Below are positions 1 through 9,580 of a stretch of 36,735 nucleotides of DNA, piece after piece. The position numbers were made by a program, and so were the translations under genes. The notes under the pieces were generated by a model that had not been told where the DNA came from, ran no database searches, and worked only from the letters and a program-made list of their open reading frames with translations. Origin of the DNA: Hondaea fermentalgiana (taxonomy: Eukaryota; Sar; Bigyra; Thraustochytrida; Thraustochytriidae); the NCBI GenBank assembly GCA_014084085.1, contig NPFB01000181.1:8047-44781 (forward strand), read 5' to 3'. Position 1 is the stretch's first letter; each line of letters starts with the position of its first letter.

Positions 1-152
1 GGTGATGTCCGGCGACGCTTGGGGGACCCGCTCATCGTTTTAGTACACACCCCCTCTTCACCGCAAGTCCGCGTCGTATGCTCGCTGGAGTTGGTCGTAG
101 CCGCGCGCTTCTTCGCGATCTGCACGCCATCGACTTTTTCCAGTTCATCTTA
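1..152 (-). other. possible minus-strand exon at the window edge (weak)
   Basis: Read on the minus strand, one frame stays open from just below position 153 to the edge (it opens DELEKVDGVQIAKKRAATTN and ends in a basic SPKRRRTS stretch). A TAA lies directly upstream in that frame, so the segment could only be coding as an internal or terminal exon. An acceptor-like CTTTTTAAG lies at the boundary. A plus-strand frame is also open over the same bases, so openness alone proves little. No family is recognised. It may belong to the same gene as the membrane-tail exon at 251-437, or be chance. Confidence 0.2.
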
Positions 153-250
153 AAAAGCGCCGCTTCTCGCGTGGACGGAAGGAAAAATGAGAGCCTAATT
201 ACCGATTTATGGTCTCGTTGACTGTAAGTATCACACCCTACTTTACTACT

Positions 251-437
251 TTACTTGAAAAGGCCATACTGTCCGCCACCGTTCTTGCACCGATCTACAA
301 TTCTTTTGCGATAGATGAAGGCAGTGACGCTTGTGATGACAATGGACACCCCAAGAAAGACTAAGTAGATGGTGTTGTTGCTGCCACCGAGCCAACTGTC
401 TTCCTGGGCTTCGCTGTGGCTGCTGTCTTCAGTGTGT
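251..437 (-). CDS. candidate 3' terminal exon encoding a single-span membrane tail
   Basis: The minus strand has a stop-bounded frame of about 65 codons without an ATG that ends at TAA (251-253). It reads an acidic, polar stretch (HSEAQEDSWLGGSNNT), then a clear hydrophobic span (IYLVFLGVSIVITSVTAFIY), then a basic stop-transfer segment RKRIVDRCK and a short tail ending GLFK. That order is typical of the C-terminus of a type I membrane protein, with NNT a possible glycosylation site just outside the membrane. An in-frame TAA lies near 455, so the coding part must start at a splice acceptor; the exact boundary is uncertain. I cannot find the preceding exon between this segment and the Fic gene, so this could also be a gene remnant. 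Family unknown. Confidence 0.4.
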
Positions 438-559
438 ATGATTCGAATGTTTGTGCTTTACTTTCTCCTTCTCCTCTAGGGCTTTGCCTCCACCTTATCG
501 ATTTACTTGTTCATTTGTTTCTACCAATGAAAATTATGATTATGCTTATAGACTTCTGA

Positions 560-1579
560 ATGAAACGAGCAAGCAAACCCAAAACGTGCCACCTAACCCC
601 ATTGGACGATCCAATGATCTCGTCATCTGCGCAAATGCGTCGCGGCCCACGCGTGTACTATATGGACACTGACACGCTCAGGTGTCACGATAGTGCGGAG
701 CGCGAGTGGACTGAGGTACTGGCCAAAACCAAACTGCTGCTGACCAGTTTAGACCAGGCCTTCCATAGTAGCTCGTCTGGGTCCGCTTACGATTCTGAGG
801 GTGTGAGAGATTTCGTTCTGGACCTATTCGTTGGTGATACGCTTTCCATAGAATCCTCGTCACCCTCGCCCTCGTCTTTCGAGGCTCTTCGTCGAGCAAG
901 CAAGTTCGTGTTGGACGGGGCAGACAAAACGGTGTTGGACTGGGACTTCATCGCGACAATAAACGCATATGTCCTGGGCTACGCAGCAAGCAGTAGTAGT
1001 AGTCTCACCCCAAAGGCCAACGTCACCTCGAAGAGACGCGTGAACCCCGCTTGCACGCGGCTTCTGAACAAGGAAGGAACGCGCACTCAGTGTCCCTTCA
1101 TGTACGAGCTTCCGCATCGTATTGAAGCTGAGATGAGCAAACTTATTGCGTTCGCAAATGAAAAGATCGCTCTTGATCGAAGCACTCGTGGGTTTGACGG
1201 GGAAAAGCTTGCCCTCGCCGCCGATTTTGTGTTGCGTTTCCTCACAATTCATCCGTTTAACAACGGGAATGGCCGCACTGCCCGACTTCTCTTCGCTTGG
1301 TTCTTCCTCCCTGGGAAGAGATGCAACTTTCCGAGCAGTCAAGTTCTTCCTCTTATCGCGCTAGGAGGTGATTTCGCATTCACGAGCCCAGAGATCTTCT
1401 CCACGGACCGTTTAGCGAGAGGCTGTAACACGCAGCTAGCTCGCAAAAGCTGTTACATTCTGAGCATCCAAAGGGCACGTGAAACCGGAAATCTTGGAGT
1501 TTTTGAGCGTTACGCTTTAGACGCTGTTCACGCACACCTCGCAAAGCTAGCCGCCATTTTTGGTTTGACGGGACAGTAA
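560..1579 (+). CDS. Fic-domain protein (putative AMPylase/nucleotidyl transferase)
   Basis: Single-exon 339-residue protein; the ATG lies one base after an in-frame TGA, which fixes the earliest start. Fic enzymes transfer AMP or another phosphate-containing group onto hydroxyl side chains of target proteins. The Fic core spans about residues 185-260 and carries the signature HPFNNGNGRTAR at 231-242: catalytic His231, the phosphate-binding GNGR loop and the following Arg are all present. The usual acidic residue of HPFx(D/E)GNGR, which holds the metal ion, is Asn here (N235), so activity may be reduced or altered. An S-rich SAYDSEG segment at about 75-81 sits where many Fic proteins have the inhibitory (S/T)xxxE(G/N) helix, but the spacing is off by one. 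No signal peptide or membrane span is visible. The neighbouring RNA-polymerase fragment suggests this edge contains transferred DNA. Target unknown. Confidence 0.8.
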   Translation: MKRASKPKTCHLTPLDDPMISSSAQMRRGPRVYYMDTDTLRCHDSAEREWTEVLAKTKLLLTSLDQAFHSSSSGSAYDSEGVRDFVLDLFVGDTLSIESSSPSPSSFEALRRASKFVLDGADKTVLDWDFIATINAYVLGYAASSSSSLTPKANVTSKRRVNPACTRLLNKEGTRTQCPFMYELPHRIEAEMSKLIAFANEKIALDRSTRGFDGEKLALAADFVLRFLTIHPFNNGNGRTARLLFAWFFLPGKRCNFPSSQVLPLIALGGDFAFTSPEIFSTDRLARGCNTQLARKSCYILSIQRARETGNLGVFERYALDAVHAHLAKLAAIFGLTGQ

Positions 1580-1644
1580 TTTATAAAAAGAATGGATGTT
1601 AAAATGCAACAATTAGACCGATCTAGCTTTGGCTTCCTATCTTT

Positions 1645-2515
1645 CTATCTGTCATTCAAGTGCCTCTCGGCGTCTGCAGCTGCATTTCTTTCTATTTTCC
1701 TTCTTTTGAGACAGGTTCCATCGAACGAGTCTTCGCCGTACTGCATTTGCACGAGCTGGCGCGTTGTGCTGTTCATGACAACCATCTCGCCGTCGCCCAT
1801 GTCTTGCACGACGAGTGGTTCGAGAGACTTGACCAGCCTCCTATACTGCGCGCCCGCCCGTGACGAAGGTTTCACAGGCGGTGTCGATGATTCCAATGCG
1901 ACCTCCCATCGCGTGAAAGAACATTTCGTGCGGGGAGAGGCCTTTGATAAAAGAGCTCTTGACAAGGCCGCCCGCTGCGGCTGAGCGGTCGTGCTGCGAA
2001 AAGTGTGGGAGTGTCCTCGTCCCGGGCGTAAACCGCTTCGAGACGCGGCCTGCCTCTTCGATTTGCTGCCCAACTACGCGGGTGATCTGGTTGTAATTTG
2101 AGATGCTGCCTTTGGAGCCACTTTGGATCATATCGAGGAGGCGATTGTCTTCCCCTGCACGCGCGTATAGATCTTGCTGCTGTGCCTCCGGCGGTGCAAG
2201 TTTTGTGAGCTCTGCAAGCGCGTCGCAGAGCTCTGCTTTGTCCCTCTCCGTCCATTTGCCCTTGCGCTGTATGAGGTCTGACCACAGATAGTCGTCGAGT
2301 GCATCGAAGTTGATGGGCTCGTGCGAGTCAGCAATGCAGTCCGATATGCCAACCGAAAAGCCCCTGACGCAAAGGAGTTTATCCATGTCCTTGGTGACGC
2401 ACACGTCTGCCGGGGTCATGAGGGAGATCTGCGTGAGCAGGCGTCTCGGCTCGTCGCTCAATGGCCTTTCCCGAAAGTTGAAATCGATTCGGGCTGGGAT
2501 GGTGACGTCGATTCG
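1645..2515 (-). pseudogene. broken fragment of an RNA polymerase largest subunit (RPB1-like)
   Basis: The upstream frame runs from 2515 (just after an in-frame TAG at 2516-2518) to a TAG near 1841 and contains hallmark largest-subunit motifs: GFSVGISDCIAD, then SGSKGS, GQQ, RTLPHF, SFIKGLSPHE and FFHAMGGRIGIIDTA. Intact subunits continue with a TGYxQRRLVK-type segment. Here that segment appears in another frame (QYRRLVKSLE, then YGEDSFDG), running to a stop at 1645. The break lies at about 1845-1855 in a GC run (GGGCGGGCGCG), so one base has been gained or lost, or sequencing slipped. Only about 280 of the roughly 1,500 residues of a full subunit are present and no start codon is visible. The VVxxxYGEDG-like end resembles Pol II-type or giant-virus RPB1 more than Pol III. 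A decayed host duplicate and a giant-virus insertion are both possible. Confidence 0.75.
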
Positions 2516-2767
2516 CTAGAAGAGTCGCACATTCGAATCAAGGGCTACAAGTCGTATCCTCCCATAAAGTTCCCTCTCATCGTTTAGGTGATGTGACTCT
2601 CGCAACTAGTGAAAGAAATCCTAAAGATTTCCATCTCAGATCACTTCGGTAAGAATTGATAGCGCAACATCAACATCTGATGGGTGAGATGTGGATTGTC
2701 ATATAATGTTCCAGAAGCCAACCAGTGGATATAACTTGTCCTTGATTTACTTGAAAATCTATTCCAT

Positions 2768-4579
2768 CTATTCGGCAGGGCTAGTTGTGGTCGTAACGAG
2801 CCCTGGATGCCGCCGATCCTCACTCAGCAAAAGTGCACAGACCTTTTGGTCTCCAGGAGAAGTCTCCCAGAATTTCTCGACCTTTTCACGGCTCGAATCA
2901 ACAACAACTGCAAAGACGGCATCAAAGCCGCCCGCTCCGGGCACGCCGCACATAACCACACCGGCTTGCGCCTCAGTTGCGTCGCAAAGCTTTGATTGCG
3001 AAGGCGGCTCAATAGGCACATCCGCCAGCTCACCCACCTTGCGCAGGCAGGCGCGCACGTCTGAAAACGCATCCCGCAAGCTTTGCAGAGCCGGAGCGGC
3101 TGTCCCTGAAGCGGCAAACTCGTCAAGCATCGCGTCATACGCAACCTTGTCCTCGGTAGCCAACTTGTGCAGCGCCGCGACGTTTGCTGCCACCGCCTCG
3201 TTGGAAGTGATGAGCTTATCCCAGTGCGCGATTTCCTCCGCAGGCGCCGACTTTCTCCACTTAAGCACGTTCCGCGACATCGACGGGGTCTCCGATCCGC
3301 CCCGAACATCGCCGCACATAAGCTGCAGACGCGGGGGCAACTCAAAGGGCGTGGTCTCGTGATCGAGACGCGAAAGGCTCAGCAGAATGGCCTCCGCGGA
3401 AACGGGGGCGTCGGCACTGGCCTCGGAAAGCCGCGTAAGGGGCTCTTCGAGACCCTTGGGATCGTAACGAACGTATCGCATGCTACCATACAGAGCAGCG
3501 CAGACATCAAAACCCGAGCCAATTTTACCTTGAATCACACCGTGCGCCAGCTGAGCCACGGCATGCAAGGTGTCGAGATTGATGGCTTCCTTGTCGTGGA
3601 AGGCCACAAAGAGGTCCATCACAATGGCAGAAACCAACGAAGACACCATGGCCGCAGACGAACCAAGGCCGGTCTTGCTCACTTCAACGTCTCCGGCCTC
3701 GTTAATGCAGGGCATGTAAGGCTCGAGGGTCGCGAGCGACGTCGTGTTGTAAGGGAGCCCACGCGCCTCGAGGTGCGTCTGTTGCGAGTAAAAGTCGTTG
3801 TCGGCCTGCAAAGTGATCTCGATGCGCGCCGGGAGGCCGGCGGGCTCTGGGAAATTGTCCTGGCCACTCTTTTTCGAAAGCACTGACGCACCAGGGGACA
3901 TCTTACGGACGGCGTCTTCGTCGCCCTCAAAGACAACTTCCTCGAGCTTTTCAAAGGCCGGCATCGATGGTAGGAGCGCTGCCAGGCGCTGTGCTGACGC
4001 GCCGAGAGCACGTCCCGCGGCAAGCAGCCGCAGGGCAGTCACGTCTTGGATGTCCTTCGAGCTCGAATCGAGTTGGGTCTTGTCAGCGCCAATGGTGGCG
4101 ACGAGGTTTTCGGGAAAGCGAAAGTGAAACGCAAGGGTCTCGCGGAGCACTTCTGCGCTCACGTCCTTGGGAGTCTCGGTGCCCAGCAAAAGGCGCTCAA
4201 GATCCTCGGCGCGCTCCCAGCGCCTTCGCAATGCCTTTGCTGCAGTGATCGCGACCGCCACGGTCTGCACCACGTACGGATTTTTGGCGCCCTTGACGTG
4301 AGTGACCTTGACGTCGTCGCTGCCCTCCACAGGGGTGGCCTCGAGTTCGATGTTTTGCCGGTACTGCGGCGAGTGGATCGAGAGCACGCTCGCCTTGCCT
4401 GCAGCGCACATCTCTTCCGAGCTCTGCACGCTCGTGTGGAAGCGAGCGCTCGTCGCCAGCACATATCCTCGGTTGGGCGTCTCGAGGACGACGTAGCCCC
4501 CTGCCATGAGCACCTTGCCGGGCGAGCTCGCCACCGTCGTCGCGCGCATCCCGCTCTTGTCTCCGCCTGCTACACTCAT
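2768..4579 (-). CDS. ERG8: phosphomevalonate kinase (GHMP kinase)
   Basis: Intronless 603-residue protein that should phosphorylate 5-phosphomevalonate to 5-diphosphomevalonate in the cytosolic mevalonate pathway, supplying sterol and isoprenoid precursors. The N-terminus has the family opening SSPGKVLMAGGYVVLE (18-33). The GHMP ATP-binding loop TGLGSSAAMVSS is at 303-314, GKIGSGFDVCAALYGS at 351-366, and the C-terminal glycine motif GVPGAGGFDAVFA at 545-557. An RGGSETPS motif at 426-433 and ADNDFYSQ at 259-266 are also typical. It is about 150 residues longer than the yeast enzyme (~450); the extra sequence lies mainly between residues 115 and 250. The ATG at 4579 is followed closely by the conserved domain, so the start is convincing. 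Confidence 0.95.
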   Translation of the reverse strand: MSVAGGDKSGMRATTVASSPGKVLMAGGYVVLETPNRGYVLATSARFHTSVQSSEEMCAAGKASVLSIHSPQYRQNIELEATPVEGSDDVKVTHVKGAKNPYVVQTVAVAITAAKALRRRWERAEDLERLLLGTETPKDVSAEVLRETLAFHFRFPENLVATIGADKTQLDSSSKDIQDVTALRLLAAGRALGASAQRLAALLPSMPAFEKLEEVVFEGDEDAVRKMSPGASVLSKKSGQDNFPEPAGLPARIEITLQADNDFYSQQTHLEARGLPYNTTSLATLEPYMPCINEAGDVEVSKTGLGSSAAMVSSLVSAIVMDLFVAFHDKEAINLDTLHAVAQLAHGVIQGKIGSGFDVCAALYGSMRYVRYDPKGLEEPLTRLSEASADAPVSAEAILLSLSRLDHETTPFELPPRLQLMCGDVRGGSETPSMSRNVLKWRKSAPAEEIAHWDKLITSNEAVAANVAALHKLATEDKVAYDAMLDEFAASGTAAPALQSLRDAFSDVRACLRKVGELADVPIEPPSQSKLCDATEAQAGVVMCGVPGAGGFDAVFAVVVDSSREKVEKFWETSPGDQKVCALLLSEDRRHPGLVTTTTSPAE

Positions 4580-4995
4580 CGTCGCACCGCTCGACGGCCT
4601 TGCGCCTGCCTGCCTGCCCGCCTGTCTGTCTCGCTCCGCTCTGCTCTGCTCTGCTCTGCTACTCTGCTCTCAATCTGCTTTTGCTGCGAGGCGCGTGCGG
4701 GAAGCCGCGCTATAGTCAGAGAGGCGTCTTCTCGATCGCGCCATCACACACAGACGTATTCACAGACATACGCAGTGCGCACACTTTCGATCAACATTCT
4801 GTTTGCGAGAGATTTGAGAGACTCGTCCAGCAGTCAGACTCGAACAAGTCTGACGCGGAGAGAATCGACTCGCCAGGTGCCAGCATGTAAGATGGTGAAT
4901 GCGGAAATTCGGACGTCACAAGCGAAGCGCAAACAACAAGAACAAAACAAATCATCATTGCCACTGTTAGCTTCTAGGCCTAGGCCTAAACCTGT
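4580..4995. promoter_or_regulatory. upstream region of the phosphomevalonate kinase gene
   Basis: This spacer lies 5' of the kinase ATG and 3' of the coiled-coil gene. It holds a pyrimidine-rich microsatellite of TCTGC units around 4636-4672 (GCAGA in the mRNA sense), preceded by CTGCCTGC/TGTC repeats, probably in the 5' untranslated region. At 4975-4988 there is a perfect 14-bp palindrome TAGGCCTAGGCCTA, which also occurs upstream of the RRP43 gene. No open frame here looks coding. Confidence 0.5.
4975..4988. promoter_or_regulatory. palindrome TAGGCCTAGGCCTA
   Basis: Perfect self-complementary 14-mer made of two TAGGCC units plus TA, 396 bases upstream of the phosphomevalonate kinase ATG and 8 bases past the stop of the coiled-coil gene. 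An identical copy is at 14081-14094. A promoter-element role is inference from recurrence and position only. Confidence 0.35.
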
Positions 4996-7392
4996 CTATG
5001 GGGGAGCATCCTCTCGTGAAACGAGAGATGCAGAGGTAGAGACACGGCTCAAGGCCTCGGAAATTGCATGTTTGACAGTGCCTGCGGCAGTTTGACCAAT
5101 GTCAGAGACTCGCTCCTGAGCCTTCTCGACCGAAGCGGAGATCGCATCTGCGACAATATCACTTGCAATCGTATCGCTGGCGTTTCCGGCTTGTTTTGAG
5201 GTTTCGTCTTGCTCCTCTTTCAAATTTTCTTGGCTGGACTTGCTTTCTGTACTGGCACACTCCTTCTCCTCGTTCGCCATCTCCTTAATGGCATCAGAGT
5301 CACTCTTTTCTGTCGATGCCTTTTCGTCGACCTCACTGGCAGTCTTGCTTGCCTCCTCCTTGGTCTCGGCAGACTTGGGGCTTGACAAAGAAGATGATGT
5401 AGAAGCAGAAGCGGAAGCAGAAGCAGGAGCTCGATTGCCACTGGTATCGTCGTCATCTTGCGCTGAAGCAGTCTCGACGAGAGAGTTCTTTTCGGCCTTG
5501 GGAGGAGGTCCACACGTGTTTTCTGTTGCGCTTTCTGCCCCAGTCGAAGTGATTCCTTCAACGGCGACTCTTTCCGCAGCTACCTTGCCCGTTTCCTTGA
5601 CTCGAGAGTAAATTGCTTCCAAGGCGCTGTCAATGGCGCTCAGAACCTTTTCATCAGAGCTCTCCTCGTCTCGAGAGCTCTCGTCTTCTGGTGCTTCAGC
5701 AGGTGTATTGGCAATCTGCAAGACCTCACCCACGAGAGACAAAACAGAGGCATTGGCAAATGCAATCTGAAGATTCCGCCTTCGAGCTTGGAGGTCTGCC
5801 TGGCGAGCTTCGAGCTCTTCCGGTGTCGCGTTCTTCGCGTCAAGTGGGAAGGCTTCCTGCCCCATTTGGGATTTTGACTCGATCGCGGCCATCTGACGCA
5901 GTTTGGCCTGAAACTTGGGAGAGTGAAGAGGCTCGGGACGATGCGGCGTGTCAACGTCGATGCGGCGTTTATCTGCGTCGACATCGATCGACAGCACGGA
6001 AACAACCTGGTCCAGAAGACCCCGAGATCCCATGCAGCTATCAAGCGGGGGCGAGGCCACGCCGACGCCATTGTCGAGGTCATTGTCCCACTTTTCGAGG
6101 CCCTTGGAGATCTTCTCCTCCATCTTGAGCTTTTCGTTGTGCAAACCAACCTGAATGCGCCGCTCCTGAAGCGCCGCGTCAATTTTCTCTTTGCGAAGAA
6201 TAAAAGCGCTCATCTTGGAGGTGAGTTTAGCGTGTGTGCGCTTGTTCAAGTCCACGAGCTGAGCGAGAAGCTTCGCAAGCTCTTTGCGCTCGGTTATGAC
6301 TTGGTCGACCGATTCTTCCTCATCCCGGAGTTCCGACTTGTGCACGACGTGCGTGTCCTCCATGTGTCGCAAACGCTTTTGGATCGCGACATGATCAATC
6401 TCGACCTGCTTGAGCTTGGCACTGATCTCCTTTCCAGCTTTGAGCAATTCTTGCCTGCGACGAACAATTCCTGCGTCAACGCCAACAAAGTTGGACTCGT
6501 TGCGATCGCCGGCGAGAACAAGGAGGTCTTCCATCTGGCTGCAGAGTCTGCGCAAGGTCTCTTCCTTCTTGGACGCCTCGTGCAAGAGACGCGAGTGAAT
6601 TCCGCACATCTTCACCAAGCCGTCCGCGAGGGAGTCACGCAACTTTTGTTTGAATGCGCGACGGGAGTTGTTGAGGCTGATTGTGCTGAACTTGGGTTTT
6701 GCTTGTGATGCGGTACCCTCGATCGGCTCGAGTGCTTCGTCTCCGCAGGCGTCTTCATCTTTGGAATTGCCATGCGTGGAGCGCGCCGAAGGCATAGATG
6801 CTTGCGTCTCGGCGTGTTTCTCCTTTGATTCATCACAAGGAACCGGGCCGGCTGTGCGGGGCCTAGTCTGTCTGGATTTTTTTGTGGCCTGACGCCCAAG
6901 CTCCTTCTCCCGCTTCTTCTCCTTGTTGATCTGCGCGAGAATACTCACAGGAACGAGCTCTGGTTTCTCGCGCAGAGCAATCTGCGCCAAAGCTTCGACG
7001 GGCTCCGGATCGAACTTGAGCTGCGCCTTGGTTGACGCGCTGAGTCCCCGTCGTTGCGCCTGTGGCTGATTCGGTTTGCTCAGTTCCCTGTGCTGCTGCG
7101 GCTGCTTTTGGGGTGCAGGAGCGGTCGTAGGTCTTGGTCTCGGCTGCTTCTTGACTGCATGTTTTTGCTTGGACTGCTTCTGGTTCACGAGCGGCAGACT
7201 ACCCCTTTTGCTCTCTTTGAGGCTGATGACGTCCACGCGTGAAGAGCTTGTTGTCTTGCTGGTCGGTTGAAGCTGCGTCTTTGAAGATGGAGATTTTCTC
7301 GCTTGCTTTGCACTCGCAGTTTTGCTCTTGGCCTCCTCAAGGTCGTATTCGCGCCCGTAAAGTAGCGTTGATGCAGACTTGGTAGTCTTCAT
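4996..7392 (-). CDS. large coiled-coil protein of unknown function
   Basis: The most upstream ATG that fits is at 7392 (MKTTKSASTLLYGREYDLEE), giving 798 residues; the reading frame extends a little further but only from a non-ATG codon. Three regions are visible. The N-terminal ~250 residues are basic and rich in Lys, Gln, Ser and Pro (disordered). A central block at about 250-450 is strongly helical, with many Leu, Glu, Lys and Arg in heptad-like spacing (for example KEETLRRLCSQMEDLLVLAG and ERKELAKLLAQLVDLNKR): a coiled coil. The C-terminal third is acidic, Ser/Glu-rich, and ends in an alanine-rich segment (TIASDIVADAISASVEKAQE). No catalytic motif, membrane span or known domain is recognised. 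A cytoskeletal or centriolar/axonemal scaffold is possible but not shown. Confidence 0.8.
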   Translation of the reverse strand: MKTTKSASTLLYGREYDLEEAKSKTASAKQARKSPSSKTQLQPTSKTTSSSRVDVISLKESKRGSLPLVNQKQSKQKHAVKKQPRPRPTTAPAPQKQPQQHRELSKPNQPQAQRRGLSASTKAQLKFDPEPVEALAQIALREKPELVPVSILAQINKEKKREKELGRQATKKSRQTRPRTAGPVPCDESKEKHAETQASMPSARSTHGNSKDEDACGDEALEPIEGTASQAKPKFSTISLNNSRRAFKQKLRDSLADGLVKMCGIHSRLLHEASKKEETLRRLCSQMEDLLVLAGDRNESNFVGVDAGIVRRRQELLKAGKEISAKLKQVEIDHVAIQKRLRHMEDTHVVHKSELRDEEESVDQVITERKELAKLLAQLVDLNKRTHAKLTSKMSAFILRKEKIDAALQERRIQVGLHNEKLKMEEKISKGLEKWDNDLDNGVGVASPPLDSCMGSRGLLDQVVSVLSIDVDADKRRIDVDTPHRPEPLHSPKFQAKLRQMAAIESKSQMGQEAFPLDAKNATPEELEARQADLQARRRNLQIAFANASVLSLVGEVLQIANTPAEAPEDESSRDEESSDEKVLSAIDSALEAIYSRVKETGKVAAERVAVEGITSTGAESATENTCGPPPKAEKNSLVETASAQDDDDTSGNRAPASASASASTSSSLSSPKSAETKEEASKTASEVDEKASTEKSDSDAIKEMANEEKECASTESKSSQENLKEEQDETSKQAGNASDTIASDIVADAISASVEKAQERVSDIGQTAAGTVKHAISEALSRVSTSASLVSREDAPP

Positions 7393-8195
7393 CGTTTGCG
7401 GATGCCTTGGCGGCGCTGTGCAGGACGACGAAACTTGCAAAAGAAGCGCAAAACCAAGGCGGAATACGCCGCGGCGCTTCCTTGGTTATTTATCCCGACG
7501 ATTCTGTCGCGATTGCTTCTACTTGAGTCTATGCGATAAGGCCGTGCGCGGTCCTTCAATCCTCCCCGCTTCGCTAGAGCCAGAGCCAGCCGCCCGCCGC
7601 TGGCGGTCTGTCCGTCAATCAAACGAAAGGTTTGTCGAGGGCAAGCTCCTACGCCTACTATTATTCTCAAGCACGATGCAGCACACACAACATTGAATCG
7701 AGCCAAGCGCGGCAAGATGGCCAGCCTCTTTCTGTAAAGCTTTCCCAACTCTGTGCCGGCAAAGCCAAGAATAAAACACCAAGTGAAAGAACTTGGTTTT
7801 TCTCAAGTCAACAAGCGAGTTTCCTTTTCTACCGTAAGTACGCTTGCCTCTAGGTTTGAAATGTGTGTGTGCGCGCCTCAATGCCTCACAATCGTACAAT
7901 CTGATTCATGTTGCCCCAGGCCCGCGTGTCGCTCGCCGCTCGCCATGGCATCGCGGTACCATCCGTCACTCAGGCAGGCCGCTCAGCCCGCCGCGCACAC
8001 ACACTCAAACACCTCAACGGATCTCTTTTGGTTGCGGAAAGTGAAGTATCCGCCGGCGCGCAAGTGCATCATCCGCTGACTCGCAAGTCGGCGTCGCGGC
8101 GATAGCCCACTTGCGGCTGCGCGGGCGGCCCCGGCCCGGGGCAAACGAAGTTCGCTCGAGCGACGGGCTGGCGAGCGAGCGACGTGCGCGGGACC
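7393..8195. other. divergent intergenic region, coiled-coil gene / UCHL5
   Basis: About 800 bases between two head-to-head starts. An inverted repeat AACCAAGG ... CCTTGGTT flanks a GC-rich centre at about 7452-7488, close to the coiled-coil gene start. A good donor-like sequence CCGTAAGTACG occurs near 7829-7840 on the plus strand, which could be a 5'-UTR intron of the UCHL5 transcript. The short open frames here have no coding character. Confidence 0.4.
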
Positions 8196-9580
8196 ATGGC
8201 AGACTGGTGCACGATCGAGTCGGACCCCGGTAGGTTCTGCGCGGGGCGAGGGGCGCGCTCTGGCCGAGGACGCGGCCCTGCGAGGGGCTGGCGTCTTCGA
8301 CGCGGCAGCTGGCTGGATGCATGGCTCCTGCGCGGAGATCATCGCGGGGGAGGAGGGATAGCACGCGCCCAACCGCCGCTGCTGCAGCGCTGAAGCACGC
8401 GAGCGGCTCTTCGCGAGGACACGGGAGAGGGCAGAGCAGATCAGGGAAAGAGGGGAGTAGAGAAAGTGACGAAGGTATTGATAAAATGAACGCGCGCTGA
8501 CGCTGATGCTGAAGAGGTGCTGCAGGCGTTTTCACGGAGCTGATCCAAAAGATCGGCGTCAAGAACATCCAGGTGGAGGAACTGTACAGCCTCGATGATG
8601 ACTTTTCGGACATGAAGCCCATGTACGGGCTCATTTTTCTTTTCAAGTGGAGACCCGAGGAGGATGATCGGCCCGTGAATGTGGGTTGCGACGAAGAACT
8701 GTTTTTCGCGCGACAAATGATCACGAACGCATGTGCAACGCAGGCGCTGCTGTCGATCCTGCTCAACATCCAGTCGGATGAGGTGGACATTGGGCCGAGT
8801 CTGCGGAGCTTCAAGGAGTTCGTCGGGGTCATGCCACCCGACATGCGCGGCGAGGCCATTAGCAACCTTGATAATGTCCGGCTTGCGCACAACAGCTTCA
8901 ACCGACCAGAGCCTTTTTTTTCAGACAAGAAACAATACGCAGGTCCCGACGACGACGTCTTTCACTTTATCGCGTACATTCCGTTCAAGAACAAGATTTA
9001 CGAGCTTGACGGTCTCAAGGCAGGGCCCATTTGTCTTGGGGAGGTCGAGGAAGGCGCAGACTGGATCCCCGCCGTTGCGCCTCATATTCAGCAACGCATC
9101 GCGCGATACGCGGCTTCCGAAATTCGCTTCAATCTCATGGCTGTAATCAAAGATCAACGCGTTGTGCTCCAGGACAAGATTGACGAGTGCGAAACTCGCA
9201 CGCAGACTTTGGAGGCCATGCTCGATGGACACGACGACGTGACGGCAGACGACAGCTTCACGCCGGTACCGCTGGAGGATACGGAGGGCTTCGAACAGCT
9301 CGTGTATTCCAATGACCTTCCATCTCTCAAAACGCAGCTCCGCGCGGAGCGGGTGCGGAAGATGGAGCTCGTGCCAACGCTCGAGGAGAAGGAGTCCAAA
9401 TTTGCCAAGTGGCACAGCGAAAACATTCGCAGACGGCACAACTACATTCCGCTTTGCGTGGCCATTCTCAAGACCCTCGCCAAGGAAAAGCGCCTTGAGC
9501 CGATGATTGATGACGCGCGGCAGCGACTTGGTGACCGTGCTCGACAGCAACAGCAAAACAAGGACAAGACTTCGAGCTAG
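8196..9580 (+). CDS. UCHL5: UCHL5/UCH37-type ubiquitin C-terminal hydrolase
   Basis: Two exons: 8196-8229 (34 nt, ATG to CCC G) and 8526-9580, joined across a 296-nt intron (donor GTAGGT, acceptor TGCTGCAG). The join restores the family N-terminus WCTIESDPGVFTELI, which strongly supports it. The 362-residue product is a papain-like deubiquitinase of the proteasome-associated (and INO80-associated) type that trims ubiquitin chains. The catalytic triad is intact: Cys81 in NACATQA, His158 in VFHF and Asp173 in YELDGL. The C-terminal UCH37-like tail (NYIPLCVAILKTLAKEKRL, near 320-340) is present; this region binds Rpn13 in the human enzyme. Length is close to the human protein (~329) with a slightly longer linker. 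RPN3, another proteasome component, lies 12 kb away; nothing suggests co-regulation. Confidence 0.96.

Noticed and set aside
209..479. Plus-strand intron with GTAAGT donor at 224 and CTCTAG acceptor at 478-479 as a 5' exon of the Fic gene
   Set aside because: The spliced frame from the ATG at 209 hits a stop before the Fic start, and an in-frame TGA lies immediately upstream of the Fic ATG. A 5'-UTR intron remains possible.
4046..5095. Long plus-strand frame antisense to phosphomevalonate kinase
   Set aside because: The minus strand encodes an unmistakable kinase; the plus frame is an Arg/His/Ala-rich shadow.
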